Assembly (NCBI RefSeq): GCF_900115075.1
Contig: NZ_FOVG01000001.1
Location: forward strand, 2,108,001 to 2,172,000
Length of the DNA: 64,000 bases
Source: Candidatus Pantoea varia
GTDB lineage: Bacteria; Pseudomonadota; Gammaproteobacteria; Enterobacterales; Enterobacteriaceae
Direction: 5' to 3'
Below, in pieces: positions 1 through 6,963 of this stretch (position 1 is the first letter of the stretch; each line of letters opens with the position of its first letter). A program made the translations under genes and the position numbers. The notes below the pieces were generated by a model that was not told the origin of the DNA, did no database searches, and saw nothing but the letters and a program-made list of their open reading frames with translations.

Positions 1-181
1 CAGTGCTGCGCAGCGTGCGGTCACCGGCCATAAAATCACGGCTCTGTTGATTCAGCCCTTTTTCCATGCGATCGCTGATCGACCCCAGCGCCAGTACGCA
101 GGCCACCGCCAGCGTCAGGGCCAGCCAGACAATCAACAGCGAAGGCGAGCGCCACTCGCGCCAGAACCAGCGCCAGATCAT
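1..181 (-). CDS. ybbP: YbbP, ABC transporter permease (N-terminal 60 residues, cut by window edge)
   Basis: Only the first 60 codons are in the window. The protein begins MIWRWFWREWRSPSLL, nearly identical to the E. coli YbbP start. A cytoplasmic Arg/Trp-rich stretch is followed by a hydrophobic first membrane segment at about residues 14-33. YbbP is the large FtsX/MacB-type permease that pairs with the ATPase YbbA, and its substrate is not established. Its ATG overlaps the ybbA stop codon (ATGA arrangement), so the two are translationally coupled. The rest of the gene lies beyond the left edge. Confidence 0.93.
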   Translation of the reverse strand, partial: MIWRWFWREWRSPSLLIVWLALTLAVACVLALGSISDRMEKGLNQQSRDFMAGDRTLRST

Positions 182-864
182 TGCTCCTCCCACAGTTTAC
201 CGTCGCGTAGCCGCAGGCGACGATCGCAGCGCGCCGCCAGCTGCTCGTCATGCGTTACCAGAATCAACGTGGTGGCGAAGTCGCGGTTAAGGGAAAACAG
301 CAAATCGGCAATGCGGTCACCGGTTTTGCGATCGAGATTGCCGGTCGGTTCATCGGCAAACAGCAGGCCAGGACGACCACTAAAGGCGCGAGCCAGCGCC
401 ACCCGCTGCTGCTCGCCGCCTGAAAGCTGGGCGGGCAGATGATGAAGACGTTCGCCCAGCCCGAGCAGCGTCAAAAGTTCACGGGCCTGTTCGCGGCTCT
501 GACGGTCGCTGTCGCCGCGCAGCAGTGAGGGAAGCTGTACGTTTTCCTGTGCATTCAGGGTCGGCACCAGCATAAAGGACTGAAACACAAAGCCGACCTG
601 CCGGGCACGCAGGGCCGCACGCTGCTCTTCGTTCATCTGGTGCAGCGGCTGCCCCAGCAGATGAACTTCGCCGCTGCTGCCATCGTCAAGCCCGGCCAGA
701 ATTCCCAGCAGAGTAGACTTGCCGGAGCCGGACTCACCAATTAGCGCAATGGTCTCGGCTGGTTTGACAACCAACTCAACTCCGGTAAGGATGGTTAACT
801 GATGCTCTCCCTGACCGACGGACTTAGTAAGATGATGAACTTCAACAATGTTTTCCGCTGGCAT
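178..864 (-). CDS. ybbA: YbbA, ABC transporter ATPase
   Basis: A 228-residue ATP-binding subunit of the LolD/MacB-like class. The Walker A motif GESGSGKST is at residues 43-51, followed by a signature LSGGEQQR and a Walker B LLFADEPTG. It begins MPAENIVEVHHLTKS, as in E. coli. It is expected to energise YbbP at the inner membrane. The link to TesA is positional: the first 33 nt of ybbA are the exact antisense of the first 33 nt of tesA, so each gene's promoter and leader must lie inside the other gene. Confidence 0.95.
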   Translation of the reverse strand: MPAENIVEVHHLTKSVGQGEHQLTILTGVELVVKPAETIALIGESGSGKSTLLGILAGLDDGSSGEVHLLGQPLHQMNEEQRAALRARQVGFVFQSFMLVPTLNAQENVQLPSLLRGDSDRQSREQARELLTLLGLGERLHHLPAQLSGGEQQRVALARAFSGRPGLLFADEPTGNLDRKTGDRIADLLFSLNRDFATTLILVTHDEQLAARCDRRLRLRDGKLWEEQ

Positions 865-1458
865 TATCCCTTCCTGTTATTGATTCTTCTGCTGGTGTCA
901 CGTCTTGCTGCTGCAGATACCCTGATGGTGCTGGGCGACAGCCTGAGTGCGGGCTATCGCATGTCGGCCACTGCGGCCTGGCCCAGCCTGCTCGATAAGC
1001 AGTGGCAGCAGAAACCGAAAGTGGTCAACGCCAGCATCAGCGGTGATACGGCCGCACAGGGACTGGCGCGTCTGCCTGCGCTATTAAAACAGCATCAGCC
1101 GCAATGGGTGTTAATCGAATTGGGCGGTAATGATGGTCTGCGCGGTTTTCCGCCCGACGCTATCGCGCAGAATCTGAGTAAAGTGATCGACGATGTCAAA
1201 GCTGCCAATGCAAAGCCGCTGCTGATGCAGATCCGCCTGCCCGCCAACTATGGCCGCCGTTACACCGAAGCGTTCAGCGGCATCTATCCTGGACTCGCGC
1301 AGCAGCATGACATTCCTCTGGTGCCCTTTTTCATGGAGCAGGTCTATCTGAAACCCGAGTGGATGCAGCAGGATGGTATTCATCCCAATCCTGATGCCCA
1401 GCCGTTTATCGCCGGGTTAATGGCGAAAGAACTCGCCCCCTTAGTTAAGCAGCCGTAG
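832..1458 (+). CDS. tesA: TesA, periplasmic acyl-CoA thioesterase I / lysophospholipase L1 / protease I
   Basis: A 208-residue SGNH-family hydrolase exported to the periplasm. The start MMNFNNVFRWH at 832 matches E. coli exactly; an in-frame ATG at 802 lies deeper in ybbA and is not preferred. A signal peptide covers about residues 1-27 (hydrophobic core LLLILLLVS, then Ala-rich cleavage region). The GDSLS nucleophile block is at residues 35-39 (Ser37), the oxyanion block is GGND, and the His/Asp block is DGIHPN near the C-terminus. In E. coli ybbO follows directly; here that link is broken by the effector/immunity insertion. Confidence 0.96.
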   Translation: MMNFNNVFRWHYPFLLLILLLVSRLAAADTLMVLGDSLSAGYRMSATAAWPSLLDKQWQQKPKVVNASISGDTAAQGLARLPALLKQHQPQWVLIELGGNDGLRGFPPDAIAQNLSKVIDDVKAANAKPLLMQIRLPANYGRRYTEAFSGIYPGLAQQHDIPLVPFFMEQVYLKPEWMQQDGIHPNPDAQPFIAGLMAKELAPLVKQP

Positions 1459-1779
1459 CGCGCCTGGATGCACCAAAAGAGTAAAGAAATGCAAAAACAC
1501 TTTTGATTCATTAAAAACAACTTCAAATCATGAAGTTAAAATTAATTCTACTCACAATGACGGCAAGGTGGCGACGGATATTTTCGACCGCTTTGCCACT
1601 CCTGAGTGGTCCAGGCTTATTCTCTCAACAATATCACTGCGAAAAGATAATTCTGCCGTTTCTTAAAATTCACTTTAAAGCGTCTTAAATTAGCCTTTGA
1701 ACAGTCGCATATAAGCTGGTATTGCCCTCTCCAGCTGGTTAATATTTTTGCATGGAATCTTAGCTGTAAAGGAATACAT
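1459..1779. other. AT-rich intergenic stretch, left flank of the inserted effector pair
   Basis: No coding region is visible in these 321 bases. They are clearly more AT-rich than tesA or ybbO. A short dyad (CCACT-cctg-AGTGG, 1596-1609) has no T-run, so it is not a convincing terminator. The promoter of the effector gene must lie here, but no good sigma-70 pair stands out. A good ribosome-binding site (AAGGA) lies just before the ATG at 1780. No IS end, tRNA or direct repeat was seen. Confidence 0.5.
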
Positions 1780-2700
1780 ATGCCCTATCACCGCTCTCAT
1801 GGCCCTCGCGTATTTCGCCTGACTTCATCTGTCGGCGCTAGTGGTACCAATAATCCCGATGAAGTTAAATCAATTCAACGCATGATAAATGATGCTGGCT
1901 ATCAGTTCGCAACTGGTCGCACGCTCCCAACAAATGGACAATGCGATACAGCCACCACTGAGGCTATACGCTGGTATCAGCGGTTGCTGAATCTCTCACC
2001 GAGTGGATTGGTTCAGCCAACAGACACATGGTTTATCAGGGCAATAAGTGAAGCAACCACACCAGGCTGGCGGCCTTCTAATACCACTGGCCCCTTACGA
2101 GTCAGCGAAGGACAAATTACTTTTGACGCCGAAGGCACCGACTATATAACCGCCATGGAACCCTTCAAACAGCGCCGATATCCCAATTTTTCACGCATTC
2201 TTCAATGGCCGCCCACGAGTTTTTCGGGGGTCACACTTGGTCGAGGCTATGATATGGGCAGCAGATCTGCCGGTGAAATCTACTCCACACTAAGGCAGGC
2301 TGGGATTGAAGAATATAAAGCCGTTCTGTGCTCTAAAGCTGCTGGCCTGAAAGGACGGCACGCAGAACAGTTTGTTAAGGTTTATGGCCCGTTGGTTGGC
2401 GAGATAACCCACACTCAACAAATCCGACTTTTTGAAATTGCGTACAGGATTAAACGGAACGAAGCTCTTAACCTTTACCGTCGAATAGCACAATCCATAC
2501 CTTCAGCCCCGGCATGGGAGCAGTTAGATCCTAAAATTCGAGATGTCGTAACCGATATTTTCTATCAGGGTGTTCACAATGCCAGAGCACTGTTTCAAGC
2601 CGCAATTGAAGGTAAGGCCGCGTTAATAGCTCATATCAAAAGTAGTCCCACATACATGTCATACGAAAACCACAGAAACAGAATAAGGTATCTACAGTGA
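1780..2700 (+). CDS. Putative antibacterial effector: peptidoglycan-binding domain plus pesticin/T4-lysozyme-like muramidase
   Basis: 306 residues with no signal peptide. Residues about 26-92 look like a PG_binding_1 domain (repeated V..IQ/LQ, DG-like and T..AIRWYQ elements). Residues about 112-306 resemble the pesticin C-terminal muramidase fold: an FDAEGTD segment with Glu118, then SGVTLGRGYDMG at 149-160 with Thr152 and Asp158. These match the Glu/Thr/Asp catalytic triad of T4-lysozyme-like enzymes. Such domains cleave the glycan of peptidoglycan. The stop overlaps the start of a secreted LprI-like protein, which suggests a toxin/immunity pair. A cytoplasmic muramidase needs a delivery route (type VI secretion cargo or bacteriocin-like release); no VgrG, PAAR, Hcp or holin gene is in the window. 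The gene is AT-richer than its neighbours, which suggests horizontal acquisition. A phage endolysin is less likely because no phage genes surround it. Confidence 0.75.
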   Translation: MPYHRSHGPRVFRLTSSVGASGTNNPDEVKSIQRMINDAGYQFATGRTLPTNGQCDTATTEAIRWYQRLLNLSPSGLVQPTDTWFIRAISEATTPGWRPSNTTGPLRVSEGQITFDAEGTDYITAMEPFKQRRYPNFSRILQWPPTSFSGVTLGRGYDMGSRSAGEIYSTLRQAGIEEYKAVLCSKAAGLKGRHAEQFVKVYGPLVGEITHTQQIRLFEIAYRIKRNEALNLYRRIAQSIPSAPAWEQLDPKIRDVVTDIFYQGVHNARALFQAAIEGKAALIAHIKSSPTYMSYENHRNRIRYLQ

Positions 2701-3146
2701 AAAAAGTCTTAATTCTAATGGTCGCTTTTATTGCGCCGTCTATGGCGCAGGCCGAATTATCATCAGGGCCAGAACGTGACGCCTGCTTTAAACAGAATCA
2801 AGACATACCAGCTGCCTATAACTGTCTGTCAGCCAAAAAAGACAACAGCAATAAAGCGCTGGATGCGCTCATAGCGGATGCAGTCAAGAGAATAAAATCC
2901 AATAATGTCGGCCCTTTTAATGGAAAAGAGTCGAGTAAAGAGACGTCCGGAGACGTTTACTCTCGTCGCTTTCTGGACGCGCAAAAAAAATGGAAGGATT
3001 ACCGGACTCAACTTTGCCTGTCTGTAGCGACAGAGCTTGACGAGGACGCATACGACTACCAGTCATATATCGACCAGTGCCAAATTAATCTGAACAAAAA
3101 CCATTCTGCTGAAATCACACAGATGGGACTGCCACCAGTCAACTAA
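2697..3146 (+). CDS. Putative periplasmic immunity protein, LprI-like (DUF1311-type) lysozyme inhibitor
   Basis: 149 residues starting at a GTG that overlaps the upstream stop by 4 nt (GTGA), so translation is probably coupled. A clear signal peptide ends after AQA at residue 19. The mature part has four cysteines (30, 43, 107, 128), suiting two disulfides. The segment FLDAQKKWKDYRTQLC (92-107) matches the LprI N-terminal domain pattern in which an alpha-helical pair carries a conserved 'AQ.xW..YR...C' element. Mycobacterial LprI is a lysozyme inhibitor. A periplasmic inhibitor beside a muramidase is exactly where immunity is expected. Binding to the upstream protein is inference. Confidence 0.72.
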   Translation: MKKVLILMVAFIAPSMAQAELSSGPERDACFKQNQDIPAAYNCLSAKKDNSNKALDALIADAVKRIKSNNVGPFNGKESSKETSGDVYSRRFLDAQKKWKDYRTQLCLSVATELDEDAYDYQSYIDQCQINLNKNHSAEITQMGLPPVN

Positions 3147-3196
3147 GTACACTGATCTTTCTGCTCAGACGTGAAATCTGAAAACTGGCATTTTTT

Positions 3197-3217
3197 ACGG
3201 GGCATATTGCCCCGTTT
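3197..3217 (+). terminator. Probable terminator of the effector/immunity operon
   Basis: An 8-bp stem (ACGGGGCA / TGCCCCGT, loop TAT) is followed by only three T residues, so efficiency may be modest. It lies 51 nt after the immunity gene stop. Confidence 0.5.
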
Positions 3218-3344
3218 ACCACCCGCTCTGCCAGCCGGTGCAGACAACACAAGCTGTCAACCCACAGCATAAAAGCGTTAACCAATCGCACTTAACTGAC
3301 TAATTATTAAATAAATTACATGGAATTCAAAGGAGCGTGAAGTT

Positions 3345-4121
3345 ATGCAAAAAACCGTTCTGATTACAGGTTGTTCCAGCGGTATTGGCCTGGTCGCCGC
3401 CCAGGATTTGCTGGCGCGGGGCTACCGGGTGATTGCAGCCTGCCGCAAAGCCGACGATGTCGCCCGCATGAACACGCTGGGCTTTACCGGGCTGCAGCTC
3501 GATCTCGACGATCCGCAGAGCGTGGATCAGGCTGCGGATGCGGTGATCGCGCTCTGTGATAACCGTCTGGCCGCCCTGTTCAACAACGCCGGATTTGGCC
3601 TTTATGGCCCGCTGCACACGCTCTCCCGTCAGCAGCTGGAGCGGCAGTTTTCCAGCAACTTTTTTGGCGTTCATCAGTTGACGCTGCGGCTGTTACCCGC
3701 GCTGCAGGCCAGCGGCGATGGCCGCATTGTGAACACCAGTTCGGTGCTGGGACTGATCTCCACGCCAGGCCGGGGTGCCTATGCCGCCAGTAAATATGCG
3801 CTGGAAGCCTGGAGCGATGCGCTGCGGCTTGAAGTGCGCAGCCGCGGTATTCGGGTCAGCCTGATCGAGCCAGGTCCGATTGAGACCCGTTTTACCGACA
3901 ATGTGTCGCAGGGCGAACAGCATAACCCGGTGCGCAACCCCGGCATCGCGGCACGCTTTACCCTGCCACCGGAAGCCATTCTGCCTAAACTTCGTCATGC
4001 ACTCGAGAGTAAACATCCACGTTTACGCTATCCGGTGACCCTTGTCGCACACGTGATGAGCCTGCTTAAACGGTTGCTGCCAGGCTGGATGCTGGATCGC
4101 ATTTTGCGCAGCCATCAATAA
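3345..4121 (+). CDS. ybbO: YbbO, NADP-type short-chain dehydrogenase/reductase
   Basis: 258 residues, the full length of a classical SDR. The cofactor motif TGCSSGIG is at residues 8-15, NNAG at 80-83, the catalytic serine in TSS (131-133), and YAASK at 146-150 supplies Tyr146 and Lys150. E. coli YbbO is an NADP+-dependent reductase acting on aldehydes and lipid-like substrates. The C-terminus is amphipathic and hydrophobic, as in family members that touch membranes. It is followed by cnoX after 76 nt. Confidence 0.9.
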   Translation: MQKTVLITGCSSGIGLVAAQDLLARGYRVIAACRKADDVARMNTLGFTGLQLDLDDPQSVDQAADAVIALCDNRLAALFNNAGFGLYGPLHTLSRQQLERQFSSNFFGVHQLTLRLLPALQASGDGRIVNTSSVLGLISTPGRGAYAASKYALEAWSDALRLEVRSRGIRVSLIEPGPIETRFTDNVSQGEQHNPVRNPGIAARFTLPPEAILPKLRHALESKHPRLRYPVTLVAHVMSLLKRLLPGWMLDRILRSHQ

Positions 4122-4197
4122 GCCATGTGCAATAGCGCTTGAAGCCGTGCCAGTTGGCCCCATATTCTTAGAACACTTTTTGCAAAGAGACTTATCC

Positions 4198-5055
4198 ATG
4201 TCACCACAAGCTTCTATCATCGACATCAACGAATCTAACCTGCAGCAGACCCTTGAGCAGTCGATGCAGCTGCCGGTGCTGTTCTACTTCTGGTCTGAGC
4301 GCAGCCAGCACTGCCTGGAGCTGACGCCGGTGCTGGAGCGCCTTGCCCAGGAATACGCGGGTCAGTTTATTCTCGCAAAGCTGGATTGCGACAAAGAGCA
4401 AAGAGTCGCGTCGCAGTTTGGTCTGCGTTCAATTCCAACCGTCTACCTGTTCCAGGATGGTCAGCCGGTTGACGGCTTCCAGGGTCCACAGCCGGAAGAA
4501 GCGATTCGCGCCCTGCTGGAAAAAGTGCTGCCGCGCGAAGAAGAGCTGAAAGCGCAGCAGGCGATGGCCCTGATGCAGGAAGATAAACCGCTGGAGGCGC
4601 TGCCGCTGTTAAAAGATGCATGGCAGCTGAGCAACCAGTCCAGTGAGATCGGTTTCCTGCTGGCGGAAGTGCTGATTACCCTTAACCGCAGCGATGAAGC
4701 GGAAGCGGTGCTGAAAGTGGTGCCCCTGCAGGATCAGGATACCCGCTATCAGAGCCTGATGGCGCAGATCGATCTGCTGAAACAGGCTGCGGATACACCC
4801 GAAATTCAGCAGCTGCAATCCGAGCTGGAAGCGGACCCGACTAACGCCGGGCTGGCTGCTAAACTTTCGTTACAGCTGCATCAGGTGGGCCGTAATGAAG
4901 AAGCACTGGAACTGCTGTTCAGCTTCCTGAAATCCGATCTTAATGCCGCTGATGGCCAGGCGCGTAAAATGCTGCAGGAGATTCTGGCGGCGCTGGGTAC
5001 CGGCGATGCACTGGCTGCGCGCTATCGTCGCCAGCTCTATTCCCTGCTGTACTAA
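4198..5055 (+). CDS. cnoX: CnoX (YbbN), chaperedoxin
   Basis: 285 residues: an N-terminal thioredoxin fold (about 1-110) followed by TPR-like helices. The active-site position reads SQHC rather than CxxC, as in E. coli, so it is not an oxidoreductase; the family acts as a holdase linked to GroEL under hypochlorous stress. The start at 4198 ([14 protein letters not shown]) matches E. coli; an upstream in-frame ATG at 4147 would add 17 unrelated residues. It lies downstream of ybbO in the same direction. Confidence 0.94.
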   Translation: MSPQASIIDINESNLQQTLEQSMQLPVLFYFWSERSQHCLELTPVLERLAQEYAGQFILAKLDCDKEQRVASQFGLRSIPTVYLFQDGQPVDGFQGPQPEEAIRALLEKVLPREEELKAQQAMALMQEDKPLEALPLLKDAWQLSNQSSEIGFLLAEVLITLNRSDEAEAVLKVVPLQDQDTRYQSLMAQIDLLKQAADTPEIQQLQSELEADPTNAGLAAKLSLQLHQVGRNEEALELLFSFLKSDLNAADGQARKMLQEILAALGTGDALAARYRRQLYSLLY

Positions 5056-5067
5056 ACAGCAGCACCC

Positions 5068-5092
5068 CGGGCCGAAGCGACTCGGCCCGTTA
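5068..5092 (+). terminator. Stem-loop between cnoX and qmcA
   Basis: An 8-bp GC-rich stem (CGGGCCGA / TCGGCCCG, 6-nt loop) sits 13 nt after the cnoX stop. The T-run is short (TTAAT), so it may be an attenuator or partial terminator. Confidence 0.45.
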
Positions 5093-5113
5093 ATCTGACA
5101 ATGCGGAGGTTGT

Positions 5114-6028
5114 ATGATAACTGTAATTCCTGCCCTGATTATTCTGGCACTGGTGGCGGTCTGGGCGACCGTTAAAATCGTGCCACAAGGTTTTCAATGG
5201 ACGGTTGAGCGCTTTGGCCGTTATACCCGTACCCTGCAGCCAGGATTAAGCCTGGTGGTGCCGTTCATGGATCGTGTCGGTCGTAAGATCAACATGATGG
5301 AACAGGTACTGGATATTCCCTCGCAGGAGATCATCTCTAAAGACAACGCCAACGTCACCATCGACGCAGTCTGCTTTATTCAGGTCGTTGATCCCGCGCG
5401 TGCCGCCTATGAAGTCAGCAATCTTGAGCAGGCGATTCTGAACCTCACCATGACCAATATGCGTACCGTGCTTGGCAGCATGGAGCTGGACGAAATGCTG
5501 TCACAGCGCGACAGCATCAACACCCGCCTGCTGCATATCGTGGATGAAGCAACCAACCCTTGGGGCGTCAAGATTACCCGTATCGAGATTCGTGACGTAC
5601 GTCCGCCGCAGGAGTTGATCGGTGCAATGAATGCGCAGATGAAAGCAGAGCGAACCAAACGCGCCGATATTCTGACGGCCGAAGGGGTGCGACAGGCGGC
5701 TATCCTGCGGGCTGAAGGGGATAAGCAGTCGCAGATCCTCAAAGCGGAAGGTGAACGGACCTCGGCGTTTCTGCAGGCAGAGGCGCGTGAACGTCAGGCT
5801 GAAGCGGAAGCTAACGCCACAAAAATGGTCTCGGAAGCGATCGCAGCGGGTGATATTCAGGCTATCAATTACTTCGTGGCGCAGAAGTACACTGATGCGC
5901 TGCAAAAAATCGGTGAAGGCAACAACAGCAAAGTGGTGATGATGCCGCTTGAGGCAAGCAGTCTGCTGGGTTCAATCGCGGGCATCGGTGAACTGCTGAA
6001 GGAATCACGTCCAGAGTCGAAACGCTGA
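5114..6028 (+). CDS. qmcA: QmcA, SPFH/band-7 membrane protein
   Basis: 304 residues: one N-terminal membrane segment (about 2-22), an SPFH domain starting near [15 protein letters not shown], and a long Ala/Glu-rich coiled coil (about 180-250). QmcA forms large cage-like assemblies at the inner membrane and is linked genetically to FtsH/HtpX quality control. Its stop overlaps the ybbJ start (TGATG), and these SPFH-NfeD pairs are widely co-encoded. E. coli has fetAB between cnoX and qmcA; that pair is absent here. Confidence 0.95.
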   Translation: MITVIPALIILALVAVWATVKIVPQGFQWTVERFGRYTRTLQPGLSLVVPFMDRVGRKINMMEQVLDIPSQEIISKDNANVTIDAVCFIQVVDPARAAYEVSNLEQAILNLTMTNMRTVLGSMELDEMLSQRDSINTRLLHIVDEATNPWGVKITRIEIRDVRPPQELIGAMNAQMKAERTKRADILTAEGVRQAAILRAEGDKQSQILKAEGERTSAFLQAEARERQAEAEANATKMVSEAIAAGDIQAINYFVAQKYTDALQKIGEGNNSKVVMMPLEASSLLGSIAGIGELLKESRPESKR

Positions 6029-6474
6029 TGCTGTTCGACATTATCGCTCACCCGCACTGGTTCTGGCTGACGCTGGGTGGATTACTGCTGGCCGCAGAGA
6101 TGCTGGGCACCAGCGGCTATCTGCTCTGGAGCGGTCTGGCGGCGGTCATCGTCGGCCTCATTGAATGGTTTGTGCCGGTGAGCTGGACGGCGCAGGGTTC
6201 CCTGTTTGCCGCAATGACGCTGGTCTGCGTCTTTTTGTGGTACCGCTGGATGCGCTATCGTGAAGTGCGTCAGAGACCTAATGCCCTGAATCAGCGCGGC
6301 AACCAGATGATCGGATTGCAGCTGACGCTGGATACCGCGCTGCATAATCGCACCGGACACGTACGCATCGGGGACAGTAGCTGGCGGGTAGAGGCGGATC
6401 AGGATCTGCCTGCGGGCACGCCGGTCGTGGTGGTCGGCATCGAGGGGATCACTCTGCGTATTCAGCCACGCTGA
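6028..6474 (+). CDS. ybbJ: YbbJ, NfeD-family membrane partner of QmcA
   Basis: 148 residues: two or three membrane segments in the first 80 residues, then a small OB-fold NfeD C-terminal domain ([15 protein letters not shown]... PVVVVGIEG). NfeD-like proteins act with stomatin/SPFH partners, and the 1-nt overlap with qmcA shows coupled translation. The 3' end overlaps the convergent cueR gene by 13 nt. Confidence 0.93.
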   Translation: MLFDIIAHPHWFWLTLGGLLLAAEMLGTSGYLLWSGLAAVIVGLIEWFVPVSWTAQGSLFAAMTLVCVFLWYRWMRYREVRQRPNALNQRGNQMIGLQLTLDTALHNRTGHVRIGDSSWRVEADQDLPAGTPVVVVGIEGITLRIQPR

Positions 6475-6866
6475 CCGCAGCACCCTGCCAGGTTGTTGAT
6501 GATGGGACATTCGGCGCTGTCATCGCCGGGACAGGCGTCCGCCAGCGCCAGCAGGCGAGTGCGCATGGCGTGAAGCTCTTCAATGTGCGCCGCAATTTCA
6601 TCAGCTTTCTGCAGGGTGCGGGCTTTAACATCGGCACTGTGGCGCGACGGATTGTTAAACAGCGCCACCAGCTCACGACACTCATCCAGCGTGAAGCCAA
6701 CCTGTCGCGCCTGACGTAACAGGTTGAGCTCCTCAAGATGGTGTCCGTTATAGCTACGGTAACCATTTTCACTGCGCAACGGCGGCGTCACCACCCCCTT
6801 CTCTTCGTAAAAACGAATCGCCTTGCTGGTCAGTCCGGTCTTTTTTGCCACATCGCTGATGTTCAT
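6462..6866 (-). CDS. cueR: CueR, copper/silver/gold-responsive MerR-family regulator
   Basis: 134 residues starting at [14 protein letters not shown], which fixes the start at 6866; upstream ATGs would run through the copA promoter. The N-terminus is a MerR winged helix (AIRFYEEKG), followed by a dimerisation helix, and the metal-binding loop is CPGDDSAEC near the C-terminus, with a CC pair after it. CueR binds Cu(I) with extreme affinity and unwinds a 19-bp-spaced promoter. It is divergent from copA, whose promoter lies just upstream. E. coli has ybaST between cueR and copA; here the genes are adjacent. Confidence 0.96.
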   Translation of the reverse strand: MNISDVAKKTGLTSKAIRFYEEKGVVTPPLRSENGYRSYNGHHLEELNLLRQARQVGFTLDECRELVALFNNPSRHSADVKARTLQKADEIAAHIEELHAMRTRLLALADACPGDDSAECPIINNLAGCCGQRG

Positions 6867-6876
6867 TTTCATCCCC

Positions 6877-6907
6877 TTGACCTTCCCCTTGATGGAAGGT
6901 TTATGCT
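6877..6907 (+). promoter_or_regulatory. CueR-controlled copA promoter
   Basis: The -35 TTGACC (6877-6882) and -10 TATGCT (6902-6907) are 19 bp apart, the long spacer typical of MerR-family promoters. Between them lies a perfect dyad, ACCTTCC-N7-GGAAGGT (6880-6900), matching the E. coli CueR operator. This explains copper induction of copA. Confidence 0.93.
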
Positions 6908-6963
6908 TAAGCATGAATCGAAAATGACCATTCGGTCAAATGGGATTACACGAGGAGTTGAGT

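Noticed and set aside
1596..1609. A hairpin after tesA as terminator
   Set aside because: Only a 5-bp stem and no T-run.
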